The translations under genes were made by a program, and so were the position numbers. Positions 37,245 through 46,305 of a stretch of DNA of 64,000 nt are shown piece after piece (the first letter of the stretch is position 1; each line of letters starts with the position of its first letter). Below the pieces are notes generated by a model, which saw only the letters and a program-made list of their open reading frames with translations, was not told where the DNA came from and searched no databases. Origin of the DNA: Hoeflea sp. (GTDB lineage Bacteria > Pseudomonadota > Alphaproteobacteria > Rhizobiales > Rhizobiaceae); the NCBI GenBank assembly GCA_019084245.1, contig JAHRFE010000004.1, positions 186,001 to 250,000 on the forward strand, written 5' to 3'.

Positions 37245-38006
37245 TTACCCGAACCTTTTCACAAGGGATTGAATAGACGAGACAATCCGTCTCATCCAGA
37301 AGCGGCTCGGCGGCGCCGGCCAGTCGACGCGCGCGTCCGGCGGACCGAAATCGCGATCCGCGCCGGCCGCCCTCAACGCCGCCTCGAAGATCTGGCAGTT
37401 GCGCAGGATCTCGTCGCCGACATGGCCCGTGTCGCCGTTGACGATGTCGCGCGCGGCCCGGTAGTCAAACCCGTCCGGCGTGCAGAAATCGGCGAGCCGA
37501 CAGGGCCGGAACCAGCCCTCGATCATGCCCGAAAAGGCCACATGGGCGGAGACGACCGGATCGAGGATCAGGTCGTAATCCTGCGAGAGAGGAACCCGCA
37601 CCCCGAAGCGGGCGAACAGCTTCTCTTCCGCATTCACGTAGTTGCGGCGGTGGGTGAGCTGGATGTCGCCGCCGCCGACCGGGTGGCGTCCGGTCTCGTC
37701 GGGCAGCCAGTAGGGTGTCTTCACCCATGTGAGCCGTCCCGCGTCCCAGGCCTTCTGCAGCCGCTCGGCGGAGGTTGCGCGGTCAGGCGCAAAGGCCTCG
37801 AGCACCGGCTCCATCCGCCCGCCGGTCTCGCGATGGATCTGGCCGAGGGCTGCTGCGAGAAAAGTGAGCGGATGATCGTCCGCATACCACCGCGCCCAGA
37901 CATCGAGCTTGACCGCGAGCCCCGCCCGCTGCGCCGCCGTCAGGCCGTCCGGGAACAGGCGCGGATCGGTGACGGTCAGGTGGTGGAAGAAGGCGTCGCG
38001 GTTCAT
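37245..38006 (-). CDS. GH19/lysozyme-like muramidase or chitinase-type protein
   Basis: A 253-aa protein with the lysozyme-like fold seen in family 19 glycoside hydrolases. LAAALGQIHRETGGRM holds the likely catalytic Glu60, and GGGDIQLTHRRNYVNAEEKL matches the GH19 substrate segment (usually GRGPIQLT). No signal peptide or cell-wall-binding repeat is seen, as in phage endolysins. No holin, spanin or phage gene is nearby. It may be a domesticated phage enzyme or an exported muramidase using another route; the substrate is unproven. Confidence 0.75.
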   Translation of the reverse strand: MNRDAFFHHLTVTDPRLFPDGLTAAQRAGLAVKLDVWARWYADDHPLTFLAAALGQIHRETGGRMEPVLEAFAPDRATSAERLQKAWDAGRLTWVKTPYWLPDETGRHPVGGGDIQLTHRRNYVNAEEKLFARFGVRVPLSQDYDLILDPVVSAHVAFSGMIEGWFRPCRLADFCTPDGFDYRAARDIVNGDTGHVGDEILRNCQIFEAALRAAGADRDFGPPDARVDWPAPPSRFWMRRIVSSIQSLVKRFG

Positions 38007-38068
38007 GGCGCCAGTCTCACCGATTCGGGGTCGAGGGGGAACGATGGTGGCGCGCCAGGCGTCATCCG

Positions 38069-38923
38069 TCAGCCGAGGAAGCGGGCGGCATGACGCGAGA
38101 ACAGTTCCGCCACCCGGTCGATCACCAGCCGCACTTCCGGCCGGCGCCGGTCGTCATCATTGGCGACGATCCACAGTGGATGGTCGAGCGCGGCGATGAT
38201 GTCGCCCTCGCGCTCAATCGCCGGATTGGCGTCGCCCGCAAACACCGGCAGAACGCCGCGGCCCGCGCCCGCCTGCACCAGCGTTTCGACAAGCCGCGCC
38301 TCGCCGGTCCAGGTGAGGATCTGGGACTCGTGGTTTTCGAACACGAACCGGTCGGAGTTCGAACGCGCGGATTCGGTGCCGACGGAGATCCACGGCAGGT
38401 CAGCGGCCCCGGCCAGGGCGCGCGAGCGGTAGACCGCGTAGCGAAAGGTAACGCTGCGGCGCTTGGCGAGATTGCCGGAGACGGGTTCGACACCCAGCAC
38501 CGCCACATCGGCTGCGCGAAAAGTCATGTCGAGATCGGCGTCGGCGGTCTTGACGCAAAGCCGGAAGGCGTCCGACGGGGACCGGATAGCGGCGATGCTT
38601 TCGGCCACGAAGGGCGCAAGCCAGGGTTCGGTGGCGATGGAGACGAGCGGCAGCGCAAAGGCGTCGCCGTGCCAGTCGGCAATGCCGTCGGCTGCCTGGC
38701 GCATCACCCTGACCCGCTCGAGCAGGATCTGGCCGTCATGGGCGAGCCTGTAGCCCTGCTGGCTGCGGATGAACAGGGAGCGGCCCAAAGCGCGTTCCAG
38801 CGCCAGCATGCGCCGTCCGATGGTGGGCGCACTGAGCCCGGTACCGGCGGCAGCCGCACTCAGCCCGCCCTGCTCCGCCACTTGATAAAACAGCTGCAAA
38901 TCATCCCAGTTGGCGTCTGCCAT
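38069..38923 (-). CDS. LysR-family transcriptional regulator
   Basis: A 284-aa regulator. The N-terminal winged helix-turn-helix (residues 6-65: DDLQLFYQVAEQGGLSAAAA, then LSAPTIGRRMLALERALGRSLFIRSQQG) is typical of the AmpR/GcvA-like branch. The co-inducer domain follows but is slightly short. No divergent metabolic partner is next to it, only a possible 77-codon gene at 39085. Target unknown. Confidence 0.92.
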   Translation of the reverse strand: MADANWDDLQLFYQVAEQGGLSAAAAGTGLSAPTIGRRMLALERALGRSLFIRSQQGYRLAHDGQILLERVRVMRQAADGIADWHGDAFALPLVSIATEPWLAPFVAESIAAIRSPSDAFRLCVKTADADLDMTFRAADVAVLGVEPVSGNLAKRRSVTFRYAVYRSRALAGAADLPWISVGTESARSNSDRFVFENHESQILTWTGEARLVETLVQAGAGRGVLPVFAGDANPAIEREGDIIAALDHPLWIVANDDDRRRPEVRLVIDRVAELFSRHAARFLG

Positions 38924-39084
38924 GGCCGGCTCCGTGAAGCATCATTGTGGTTTTCAAAAAAATAGGGAGCGGCGCGCCCGAATACCATTTTTCATCGCTG
39001 AAACGCCCGTTTCAATCCTGCCGCTAGAGATCGGCCGTCCGCGCGTCTACTTGAGGATCATCGCAACACGCAGGAGGCGAGACA

Positions 39085-39318
39085 ATGCACCTGGCATGGA
39101 TGATGATCTGGAAGCATGGTGGCACCGCCCGGCCGCGCGATGCCTTCGCCGACCCGCTCGAGGCCGAGGAATGGCGCGGCCTCGAATGGACAGATAGGCT
39201 GTTCGCCTGGCTCTCGCGCGGGCCGCGCCCGGCTCCGCCCCTTGTCCCGTCGACTAGACCCGTTCGCCGCCCTTCACCCGGTAGCTCGGGGTGTACATCG
39301 TCACCAGTTCCTCGCTAG
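39085..39318 (+). CDS. Possible small protein overlapping the end of gor
   Basis: A 77-codon frame starting MHLAWMMIWKHGG. Its support is a near-perfect ribosome-binding site (AGGAGGCGAGACA before ATG 39085) and its position divergent from the LysR gene. The first 50 residues are Trp- and acid-rich and look protein-like; the last 25 are Pro/Ser/Arg-rich because the frame runs antisense into gor by 65 bp. The true end could be affected by that overlap. No family recognised. Confidence 0.45.
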   Translation: MHLAWMMIWKHGGTARPRDAFADPLEAEEWRGLEWTDRLFAWLSRGPRPAPPLVPSTRPVRRPSPGSSGCTSSPVPR

Positions 39319-40642
39319 CGGTGGGGTGGACAGCCATGGTGCGGTCGAAATCGTCCTTGGTGCAGCCGGCCTTGAGCGCGATGCCCAGGAGTTGCGCCAT
39401 TTCGCCGGCCTCGTGGCCGAGGATGTGGACGCCGAGCACCTTGCGGTCATCGGCGTTGACGACGATCTTCATGATCATCTTCTCGGCCCGGCCCGACAGC
39501 GTGGCCTTCATCGGGCGGAATTCGGCGCGGTAGACCTCGAGTTCGTCAAAGCGTTTCGACGCCTCGTCTTCGGACAGGCCGACGGTCCCGATCTCGGGCT
39601 GCGAGAACACCGCTGTTGCGATCATGTCATGATCCGGAGAAGTCGGGCGGTCGTGATAGAGCGTCTCGATCAGGCACATCGCCTCGTGGATTGCCACCGG
39701 CGTCAGTTGCACCCGGTCGGTGACGTCGCCGACCGCATAGATGCTCTCGACATTGGTGCGGGAGAACTCGTCGACCAGGATCTCGCCCTTGATGCCGGTC
39801 TTCACGCCCGCGGCCTCAAGCCCGAGCCCGTCGGTGTTGGGGTCGCGGCCGAGCGCCAGCATGATCTGATCGGCGGCGAGCGCCTTGCCCTTGCTGGTAT
39901 GCGCCAGAAGCCGCCCGTCGGGGCCGCGCTCGATTCTCTCGAACACCTCATGGCAGAGAATGCGGATGCCCTTCTCTTCCATCGCCACATGCAGGCCGCG
40001 GCGCATGTCCTGGTCGAAGCGCGACAGGATCTCCTGGCCGCGGTAGATCAGCGTCGTCTCGACGCCGAGCCCGTGGAAGATGTTGGCGAATTCCACCGCG
40101 ATGTAGCCGCCGCCGGCAATCAGGATCGCCTTTGGCAGTTCTTCGAGATGGAACGCCTCGTTGGAGCTGATGCAGAGCTCATGACCCGGCAGCGCCGCAT
40201 GCGGGTTGGCGCGCCCGCCGACCGCGATCAGGATGTGCTTCGCGGTCACGGTCTTGCCGGTGGACTTGATCAGCACGGAATTGGGACCTGTGAGTTCGGC
40301 GCGCGAGGCGATGATCTCGGCGCCTGCGTTTTCGAGCCCGCGGCGGTAGAGCCCCTCAAGCCGGTCGATCTCGCGGTCCTTGTTGGCAATCAGCGTCGGC
40401 CAGTCGAAGGCGGTCTCGCCGACACTCCAGCCGAAGCCGTGGCTGTCCTCGAAATGCTCGTGAAACTGCGACGCGTAGACCAGCAGTTTCTTGGGCACGC
40501 AGCCGCGGATGACGCAGGTGCCGCCGAAGCGGTATTCCTCGGCGATACCCACCTTCTTGCCGAGACCGGCGGCGAGCCGCGCTGTCCGCACGCCGCCGGA
40601 GCCGCCGCCGATGACAAACAGGTCATAGTCGAAGTCGGTCAT
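39254..40642 (-). CDS. gor: Glutathione-disulfide reductase
   Basis: A 462-aa FAD enzyme that reduces oxidised glutathione with NADPH. An FAD motif FVIGGGSGGVRTAR, the redox-active disulphide GGTCVIRGCVPKK (Cys43 and Cys48), an NADPH motif ILIAGGGYIAVEFA, the FAD motif YAVGDVTDRVQLTPVAI and the C-terminal VHPTASEELVTMY with the catalytic His are all present. ATG 40642 is right for the family. The gene lies downstream of rpiA and the DUF2059 gene on the same strand but is separated by a terminator, so it has its own promoter. Confidence 0.97.
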   Translation of the reverse strand: MTDFDYDLFVIGGGSGGVRTARLAAGLGKKVGIAEEYRFGGTCVIRGCVPKKLLVYASQFHEHFEDSHGFGWSVGETAFDWPTLIANKDREIDRLEGLYRRGLENAGAEIIASRAELTGPNSVLIKSTGKTVTAKHILIAVGGRANPHAALPGHELCISSNEAFHLEELPKAILIAGGGYIAVEFANIFHGLGVETTLIYRGQEILSRFDQDMRRGLHVAMEEKGIRILCHEVFERIERGPDGRLLAHTSKGKALAADQIMLALGRDPNTDGLGLEAAGVKTGIKGEILVDEFSRTNVESIYAVGDVTDRVQLTPVAIHEAMCLIETLYHDRPTSPDHDMIATAVFSQPEIGTVGLSEDEASKRFDELEVYRAEFRPMKATLSGRAEKMIMKIVVNADDRKVLGVHILGHEAGEMAQLLGIALKAGCTKDDFDRTMAVHPTASEELVTMYTPSYRVKGGERV

Positions 40643-40739
40643 GAGCGCGATTCCTTCAGGCAATCAGTGGTGAAACGGTTCGGCCAGACCGGTGAGCCCC
40701 AACGGCGACCGCCCCTATGTAGCCATGCGCGCAAAAAAT

Positions 40740-40770
40740 AAAAGCCCGGAACGGTCCGGGCTTTTTGAAA
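40740..40770 (-). terminator. Intrinsic terminator downstream of rpiA-DUF2059
   Basis: AAAAGCCCGGA and TCCGGGCTTTT form an 11-bp stem around a 4-base loop. Reading the minus strand, a T-rich run follows the stem; reading plus, TTTTTGAAA follows. It separates the rpiA-DUF2059 unit from gor. Confidence 0.88.
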
Positions 40771-40862
40771 TGCAGTGGCCAACACGGTTTTGTGATGGCT
40801 CTGGCAAGCCGGTTCCTGCGGTTGGCCGGAGGCGCAGCGCCAGTGGACGGCCCGCACCAGGG

Positions 40863-41414
40863 TTAGGGTTTGGCCGCCGGCGTTGCTTCATCGTCGAGCC
40901 GCGGGCGCTCGCCGATTTTTTCCTGCAACGCCGCGCCCACGTTCTGAGCCAGGTCGCGGCCCACACCGGAGGCCCAGATTTCAGCCGACTTGAGCAATTC
41001 ACGGGTCACCAGCGGACCGTTTTCAATCAGCTTCCTGCCCGGAGCGGAACTGTAGAAATCGGAAATGGCCGTCAGCTCTTCCTGGGTGAAGGACTTGGCG
41101 TAGATCTGCGCTGCTTCCCTTTCAAGGTCGGCGCGACGGGGAACGATCTTCAGCGCTTCTTCGTCGATGGTGACGGTGATGACTTCCTGCAGATCGGCAT
41201 TGGACCGAATCAGCTCGGTTTTCAGCTGCTCGGCAGTCGCCGGGATCACCGCGTCAAACTGATCGGTGGCCCCGAGCGCGCTGATCGCGGCGCGGGCGGC
41301 GGCGAGATGTTCCTGGCTCAGTTCCTGCGCCTGAGCCGAATGGCCTGCCATCACGAGGCTGGACGCCACGATCAACCCCGCGCCGAAACGTTTGAGACCG
41401 GTGAAATTAGTCAT
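40863..41414 (-). CDS. DUF2059 family exported protein
   Basis: A 183-aa periplasmic protein. Signal peptide MTNFTGLKRFGAGLIVASSLVMAGHSAQAQ, then the DUF2059 core QIYAKSFTQEELTAISDFYSSAPGRKLIENGPLV. The C-terminus is Pro/Ala-rich. ATG 41414 has an AGGAG about 11 bases upstream; GTG 41426 is an alternative. It follows rpiA by 18 bases and is co-transcribed with it. The family's role is unknown, though a link to disulphide or redox processes has been suggested by its frequent neighbours such as gor. Confidence 0.92.
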   Translation of the reverse strand: MTNFTGLKRFGAGLIVASSLVMAGHSAQAQELSQEHLAAARAAISALGATDQFDAVIPATAEQLKTELIRSNADLQEVITVTIDEEALKIVPRRADLEREAAQIYAKSFTQEELTAISDFYSSAPGRKLIENGPLVTRELLKSAEIWASGVGRDLAQNVGAALQEKIGERPRLDDEATPAAKP

Positions 41415-41432
41415 GTTCGGTTTCACTCCTGT

Positions 41433-42131
41433 TTAAGTCTTCGCCAGCAAGGTCCGCGCGCCACTTTGCGAAGCGATGATCGCGGCATCCGCCATGTTGA
41501 GAAATAGTCCGTGTTCAACGACGCCGGGAATGGCGGCAAGCCCGTTTGCCAGCGCTTCTGCATCCGGAATGCGGCCAAAAGATGCATCGAGAATGAAATG
41601 TCCCCCGTCGGTCAGGTAGGGGCCGTCCTTGTCGGGACGCTGTTCGATGGCGCCGGTCAATCCGAGCCTTGCCGCCAGCCGCTCGACGGCGATCCGGGTC
41701 GCGGCCAGGCCGAATGGCGCAACCTCGATCGGCAGCGGGAAGGCGCCGAGCGTGTCGACCAGCTTGGTCTCATCGGCGATGACGATCATCCGGGCCGAGG
41801 CCGAAGCGACGATCTTCTCGCGCAGCAGCGCACCGCCGCCGCCCTTGATCAGGCCGAGCGAGGCATCGACCTCGTCGGCGCCGTCAATGGTCAGATCAAG
41901 CTCGGGCAATTCATCGAGCGAGAACAGCGGCACCCCGAGTTCGACGCACAGCCGCGCAGTCCGCTCCGACGTCGGGACGCCCTGGATGGAAAACCCTTCC
42001 GCCACCTTTTCGGCCAGCAGGCGGACAAATTCATCCGCGGTAGATCCGGTTCCGATGCCGAGCCGCATGCCGTCCTCGACATGCTCGAGGGCTGCCTGTG
42101 CTGCAGCGATTTTAAGTTGCCGGGCGTCCAT
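41433..42131 (-). CDS. rpiA: Ribose-5-phosphate isomerase A
   Basis: A 232-aa enzyme of the pentose phosphate pathway interconverting ribose 5-phosphate and ribulose 5-phosphate. Motifs are [12 protein letters not shown] (phosphate loop), TIDGADEVD (catalytic Asp region), [11 protein letters not shown] and [11 protein letters not shown] 42131 is chosen because GGAAG lies 6 bases upstream; ATGs at 42143 and 42146 are in frame. First gene of an rpiA-DUF2059 operon, divergent from gph. Confidence 0.97.
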   Translation of the reverse strand: MDARQLKIAAAQAALEHVEDGMRLGIGTGSTADEFVRLLAEKVAEGFSIQGVPTSERTARLCVELGVPLFSLDELPELDLTIDGADEVDASLGLIKGGGGALLREKIVASASARMIVIADETKLVDTLGAFPLPIEVAPFGLAATRIAVERLAARLGLTGAIEQRPDKDGPYLTDGGHFILDASFGRIPDAEALANGLAAIPGVVEHGLFLNMADAAIIASQSGARTLLAKT

Positions 42132-42419
42132 GCCAGCTTCCATCATTGTTGATACCGGCCCGCCTGTTAGCATGGAAGATGCGGGAGGCAAAGCCCGGAG
42201 GCGGGCCTGACAGCCCGTGGATTGCGCGGGCAGCGCGGCTGCCTGCCAACCGGCGATATGCATCAAGCTCCATATTGCTGACGCCAATCCGGCTTGGCAA
42301 GGGCGCCAGCTCGAGCCACCGGGCAACTGCTTTGTCGCAAAAGGCCCGGCTGCGCCATTGCCACCTCAAGGACCAAGCGGTACTGAGCCCGCATCGCCAC
42401 CGCCCATCCGGAGCCCCGC

Positions 42420-43112
42420 ATGACCACTCCCCTGGTAATCTTCGACCTTGACGGCACGCTCATCGACACCGCGCCGGATCTGATGACAAGCCTCAATCAC
42501 GTGCTGGACATGAACGGGCTTGCCCCCGTGGCGTTCGAAGACATGACCTGGCTGGTGGGCCAGGGCGCCAAGGCCATGATCGAGCGGGCCTGGTCGCATC
42601 ACGGCCACCCCTCCTCGCCCGAACAGCTCGAAACCGCGTTCGAGGCCTTCCTGACGCACTATTCCGCCGAAATGCCGGGACAATCCCTGCCCTATCCGGG
42701 CCTGATGGCGGCGCTTGACAGGCTTGAAGCGGCTGGGATGGATCTGGCGGTCTGCACCAACAAGACCGAGGCACTGGCGCGGCGTTTGCTCGACAGCCTG
42801 GAGCTGACGGATCGTTTTGCCGCCATCACCGGCGGCGACACCTTCAAGGTGAAAAAGCCCCATGGCGACCATATTCTCGGCACCATCGAGAAAGCCCGCG
42901 CCAACCCGGCAAACGCGGTGATGATCGGCGACAGCGTCAACGACATCCTGGCGGCGCAGAACGCGAGGGTGCCGACGATTGCCGTCCCCTTCGGCTATTC
43001 CGACAAGCCGGTCTCGGAGTTCAACCCGGACATCATCATCGCGCATTTCGATGAGCTCGACGCGGATATGGTGACGGACCTGATCGCAGCAAACGGCGCC
43101 CGCATGCGCTGA
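42420..43112 (+). CDS. gph: Phosphoglycolate phosphatase, HAD superfamily
   Basis: A 230-aa HAD-IA hydrolase. Motif I IFDLDGTLIDTAPDL carries the nucleophile Asp, motif II is CTNKT, motif III the Lys in VKKPHGDHI, and motif IV MIGDSVNDI. The helical cap lies between about residues 20 and 85. Gph removes phosphate from 2-phosphoglycolate made by Rubisco or by DNA repair. The gph-rpiA divergent arrangement is common in Rhizobiales, which supports the assignment. The ATG follows GGAGCCCCGC. Confidence 0.94.
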   Translation: MTTPLVIFDLDGTLIDTAPDLMTSLNHVLDMNGLAPVAFEDMTWLVGQGAKAMIERAWSHHGHPSSPEQLETAFEAFLTHYSAEMPGQSLPYPGLMAALDRLEAAGMDLAVCTNKTEALARRLLDSLELTDRFAAITGGDTFKVKKPHGDHILGTIEKARANPANAVMIGDSVNDILAAQNARVPTIAVPFGYSDKPVSEFNPDIIIAHFDELDADMVTDLIAANGARMR

Positions 43113-43240
43113 CGCAGCCGCGCATGCGCCAACGCAAATCCGCGCGCCCCGCAAGATCGCCAATCTGCCGCTTGACGCCTGCCCTGCGCAGCGCTTATAC
43201 GGCTCAAACCGTTCGCACCGCACTTCGCGGGCCTGGCGAC

Positions 43241-43315
43241 GGGCGCGTAGCTCAGCGGGAGAGCACTGCCTTCACACGGCAGGGGTCACAGGTTCAATCC
43301 CTGTCGCGCCCACCA
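43241..43315 (+). tRNA. tRNA-Val (anticodon CAC)
   Basis: A 75-nt cloverleaf with encoded CCA. The acceptor stem GGGCGCG (43241-43247) pairs with CGCGCCC (43305-43311), then A and CCA. The anticodon stem CTGCC/GGCAG encloses the loop TTCACAC, giving anticodon CAC, which reads GUG valine codons. The T arm contains GGTTCAATCC. No integrase or truncated tRNA copy lies downstream in the window. Confidence 0.97.
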
Positions 43316-43590
43316 TTTTCAACTTGATGTATTATCACACTCAAGGCCTTGGCATTGGCCGGGCAAAGCGGGTTTCCCGGCATGAAGCCCCCTGGCGTTG
43401 ATCAAGCGCAATGACGGGCGGCGCTTTGATGCCCTAATGATTTCCTGAACAAGCGGGTGTTTTGCCAGCCTGCGGCGTCTTATATAAAGACCGCGAGGTG
43501 TCGCTGCCGGGGTCCTTGCGCTTCAAACGCGTGCGGACCGCCCCAGGCGCAGCACACGCCCACATCATGCGAAATGCCGGAGCGAACTGA

Positions 43591-44514
43591 ATGAAAAATC
43601 CCTACGAGATCCTCGGCGTCAAGCAGAGCGCCAGCGATCAGGAGATCAAGGCGGCTTTCAAGAAGCTGGCCAAGAAGCATCATCCGGATCTGCATCCTGA
43701 CGACAAGGCCGCCGAGGCGCGGTTCAAGGAAGTGTCGGGCGCGCACGAGTTCCTGAAGGACAAGGAGCGGCGGCGGCGCTTCGATGCGGGCGAGATCGAC
43801 GCCTCGGGCGCGGAAAAACAGCAGCAGCGCTACTACAGGGACTATGCAGGGCCGTCCGCTTCGGGCCATGCCGGACAGGATGGATTTGCCAGCAATGAGG
43901 ATCTCGAGGAATTTTTCGCCCGTGCCTTTGGCGGTGGCGGCATGGGCGCGGGCTCCAGGCGCGCGGCGATGAAGGCGCGCGGCCAGGACGTGACCTACAG
44001 CCTGCGGGTTCCCTTCAGGCTCGCGGCGCGCGGCGGGGTGCAGAAGCTGCAACTGCCTGACGGCAAGACGCTGAACGTGACCATTCCCGAAGGCGCCGAG
44101 GACCGGCAGACGCTGAGGCTCAAGGGCCAGGGCGGCCCCGGCTTCAACGGCGGGCCTAACGGCGAAGCCTATATCGAGCTGCATATCGAGCCGGATGCGC
44201 ATTTTGTCCGCAAGGATGACAACGTGCATCTCGAAGTGCCGGTGACGCTCAAGGAAGCGGTTCTGGGGGCGAAGATCGAGGTGCCGACGCTGACCGGAGC
44301 GGTGAGTCTCTCCATTCCGAAAGGCTCCAACACCGGCTCCAAATTGCGGCTCAAGGACCGCGGCATCAAGAACGCCAAGACCGGCGAGCGCGGACACCTC
44401 TATGTCACGCTCAAGGTGGTGCTGCCCGAGGGTGAGGAGCCGGAGCTCGCGGAATTTCTGGAAGGCTGGACGCCCAGGCACGTGCAAAATCCCCGCAAGG
44501 AGATGCTGTCATGA
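43591..44514 (+). CDS. cbpA: CbpA-like DnaJ family co-chaperone
   Basis: A 307-aa J-domain protein. The J domain is at residues 1-70 with the HPD motif at 31-33. A Gly-rich linker (FGGGGMGAGS) and the C-terminal DnaJ substrate domains follow (VPFRLAARGGVQKLQLPDGKTLNVTIPEG, then LEVPVTLKEAVLGAKIEVPTLTG). There is no Cys-rich zinc domain, which distinguishes it from DnaJ proper. A short inverted repeat GTCTT-N5-AAGAC around TATATA at 43477-43491 may belong to its promoter. It overlaps cbpM by 4 bases. Confidence 0.92.
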   Translation: MKNPYEILGVKQSASDQEIKAAFKKLAKKHHPDLHPDDKAAEARFKEVSGAHEFLKDKERRRRFDAGEIDASGAEKQQQRYYRDYAGPSASGHAGQDGFASNEDLEEFFARAFGGGGMGAGSRRAAMKARGQDVTYSLRVPFRLAARGGVQKLQLPDGKTLNVTIPEGAEDRQTLRLKGQGGPGFNGGPNGEAYIELHIEPDAHFVRKDDNVHLEVPVTLKEAVLGAKIEVPTLTGAVSLSIPKGSNTGSKLRLKDRGIKNAKTGERGHLYVTLKVVLPEGEEPELAEFLEGWTPRHVQNPRKEMLS

Positions 44515-44843
44515 AAAATCTCGACGAGGTCATCGCGCTCGTTCCCGGGCTCAGCCGCGCGGACCTGGAGCGCTGGATCCATGCCGCGCTGATTGAAGCC
44601 GAGCTCGACGCAGACCGACCAGTGCTGAGCGAGACGCAATTTGCCCGCGTGCGGCTCGTCTGCAGCCTGCGCTTCGACATGGAGGTCGAGGAGGAGACCT
44701 TGCCGGTGGTGCTCGATCTTATCGACCAGTTGCACGACACCCGCGAACGGCTGCACCGGCTGAGCCAGGCCGTGCTGGCCCAAGACGAGGAAGTCAGGGC
44801 CGCGGTGCTGGAGGTCATGGCCGAGGCCCGGCGCGGCGGCTGA
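44511..44843 (+). CDS. cbpM: CbpM-like chaperone modulator (MerR_2 family)
   Basis: A 110-aa protein fitting CbpM, which binds the J domain of CbpA and inhibits it. It is recognised from its position (ATGA overlap with cbpA), its length, and a helical pattern with the MerR-like core FARVRLVCSLRFDMEVEEETLPVVLDLIDQL followed by a C-terminal coiled coil. Sequence conservation of this family is low, so the context carries much of the weight. Confidence 0.85.
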   Translation: MKNLDEVIALVPGLSRADLERWIHAALIEAELDADRPVLSETQFARVRLVCSLRFDMEVEEETLPVVLDLIDQLHDTRERLHRLSQAVLAQDEEVRAAVLEVMAEARRGG

Positions 44844-44941
44844 AGCCGGATGCTGAACGGGGCCTGACGGCCTTTAGACTGCTGACAGACTCCGCTAACC
44901 ACAGCTTCCTGTCGATTGTAGTGGCAAGACTATCAACAGCT

Positions 44942-45051
44942 GTCATGCCAGCGAAGGCTGGCATCCAGCGCGATCAGGTCCTTGATCGCAAGAGACTCTC
45001 TCACGGCGCGGACGCGCCGTGGCTGGATTCCAGCGCGGGGGCCGGTATGAC
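44942..45051. repeat. 110-bp palindromic intergenic repeat (REP-mosaic type)
   Basis: Bounded by GTCATGCC (44942) and GGTATGAC (ending 45051), which are inverted copies with one mismatch. It contains hairpins ATGCCAGC/GCTGGCAT (44945-44964), GCGATCA/TGATCGC (44970-44989) and CACGGCGCG/CGCGCCGTG (45002-45021). CATCCAGCG and GCTGGATTCC also pair across the element. Such GTCATGCC-bounded palindromes are frequent in alphaproteobacterial intergenic DNA. It lies between the 3' ends of cbpM and the thiolase gene. Confidence 0.8.
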
Positions 45052-45114
45052 GGAGGATTGGGGATCGCGCGTCCCGGGCAGGAAATTATCAACAAGCGGC
45101 CCCAGCCCCTCACC

Positions 45115-46293
45115 TCACCCGCAGATCTCGAACAGCCCGGCCGCCCCCATGCCGCCGCCGACGCACATGCTGACGACGGCAAGCTTGGCGCCGCGCCTGC
45201 GGCCCTCGATCAACGCGTGGCCGGCCATGCGGGCGCCGCTCATGCCGTAGGGGTGTCCGATGGAGATCGCCCCGCCATTGACGTTGAGTTTTTCCGGATC
45301 GATGCCGAGCGTGTCGCGGCAGTAGAGCAGCTGCGAGGCGAAGGCCTCGTTGATCTCCCACAGGTCGATGTCCTGGGTCTTGAGCCCGTGGCGGGCGAGC
45401 AGCCGCGGGATGGCGAAGACCGGGCCGATGCCCATTTCCTCGGGCGCGCAGCCGGCCACCGCCATGCCGCGGAAGATGCCGAGCGGCGAAAGATTGCGCC
45501 GGCCGGCATCTTCGCCCGACATGACAATCAGCGCCGAGGCGCCGTCGGAGAGCTGGCTGGCGTTGCCGGCGGTGACCACCTTGCCCTCGCCGCGCACCGG
45601 CTGGAGCGACTGGAGCCCTTCGAGCGTCGTGTCCGGGCGGTTGCATTCATCCGTCGAGAGCGTGACCGCCTGCTCGGTGACGTCGCCGCTCGCCTTGTCG
45701 GTGACGGATTTAACGGCATCCATGGCGACGATCTCGGCGTCATAGCGGCCGGCTGCCTGGGCTTCGGCCGTGCGGCGCTGGCTCTCGAAGGCATAACGGT
45801 CCTGCGCCGCGCGGCTGACGCCATAGCGCGCGGCCACCAGTTCGGCGGTGTCGAGCATGCTCATGTAGTAGCTGTCGGGCACGGCGGCGATGCGGTAGGC
45901 ATGGGCGTTCCAGTGGGCGTTCTGCACCAGCGAGATCGAATCAACGCCGCCGGCCATGGCGATGTCGACGCCCTCGTGCAGGATCTCGTAGGCGGAGTGG
46001 GCGATCGCCGAGAGGCCCGAGGCGCATTGCCGGTCGATCGTGGCGCCGGCGACGGTGTCGGGCAGACCGGCGGCGATCACCGCGTGGCGCGCGGCATTGG
46101 CGGCCGCAGTTCCCTGGGTGAGCGCCGAGCCCATGGTGAAATCCTCGATCTCGCCGCCTTCTAGCCCCGCGCGGGCAACGGCAGCCTTGATCGCATGCGC
46201 CATCAGCACCGGGGCCTGGGTGACATTGAAGGCGCCGCGATAGGCTTTGCCGATGGGGGTGCGGGCGGTGGAGACGATGACGGCGTCGCGCAT
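45115..46293 (-). CDS. Thiolase (acetyl-CoA acyltransferase / beta-ketothiolase)
   Basis: A 392-aa type II thiolase cleaving a 3-oxoacyl-CoA with CoA to acetyl-CoA and a shortened acyl-CoA. The acylated Cys90 is in [10 protein letters not shown], with [18 protein letters not shown] (His) and [11 protein letters not shown] (second Cys) near the end. NEAFASQ is the family's NEAFA motif. Last gene of the ten-gene operon; with the CoA-transferase it suggests the pathway ends in a 3-oxoacyl-CoA. It might work in the biosynthetic direction, but the catabolic neighbours argue against that. Confidence 0.95.
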   Translation of the reverse strand: MRDAVIVSTARTPIGKAYRGAFNVTQAPVLMAHAIKAAVARAGLEGGEIEDFTMGSALTQGTAAANAARHAVIAAGLPDTVAGATIDRQCASGLSAIAHSAYEILHEGVDIAMAGGVDSISLVQNAHWNAHAYRIAAVPDSYYMSMLDTAELVAARYGVSRAAQDRYAFESQRRTAEAQAAGRYDAEIVAMDAVKSVTDKASGDVTEQAVTLSTDECNRPDTTLEGLQSLQPVRGEGKVVTAGNASQLSDGASALIVMSGEDAGRRNLSPLGIFRGMAVAGCAPEEMGIGPVFAIPRLLARHGLKTQDIDLWEINEAFASQLLYCRDTLGIDPEKLNVNGGAISIGHPYGMSGARMAGHALIEGRRRGAKLAVVSMCVGGGMGAAGLFEICG

Positions 46294-46305
46294 GGAGTAT
46301 CCTTT

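Noticed and set aside
39116-40741. 541-codon plus-strand frame opposite gor
   Set aside because: gor is unambiguous on the other strand; this frame has no ribosome-binding site and shadow-like composition.
43241-43315. tRNA gene as a possible integration site for an island
   Set aside because: The next genes are cbpA and cbpM; no integrase and no duplicated tRNA 3' end is seen downstream.
43477-43491. GTCTT-N5-AAGAC dyad around TATATA before cbpA as a heat-shock promoter
   Set aside because: It could be a promoter or operator, but it does not match the rhizobial RpoH consensus well enough to list as a site.
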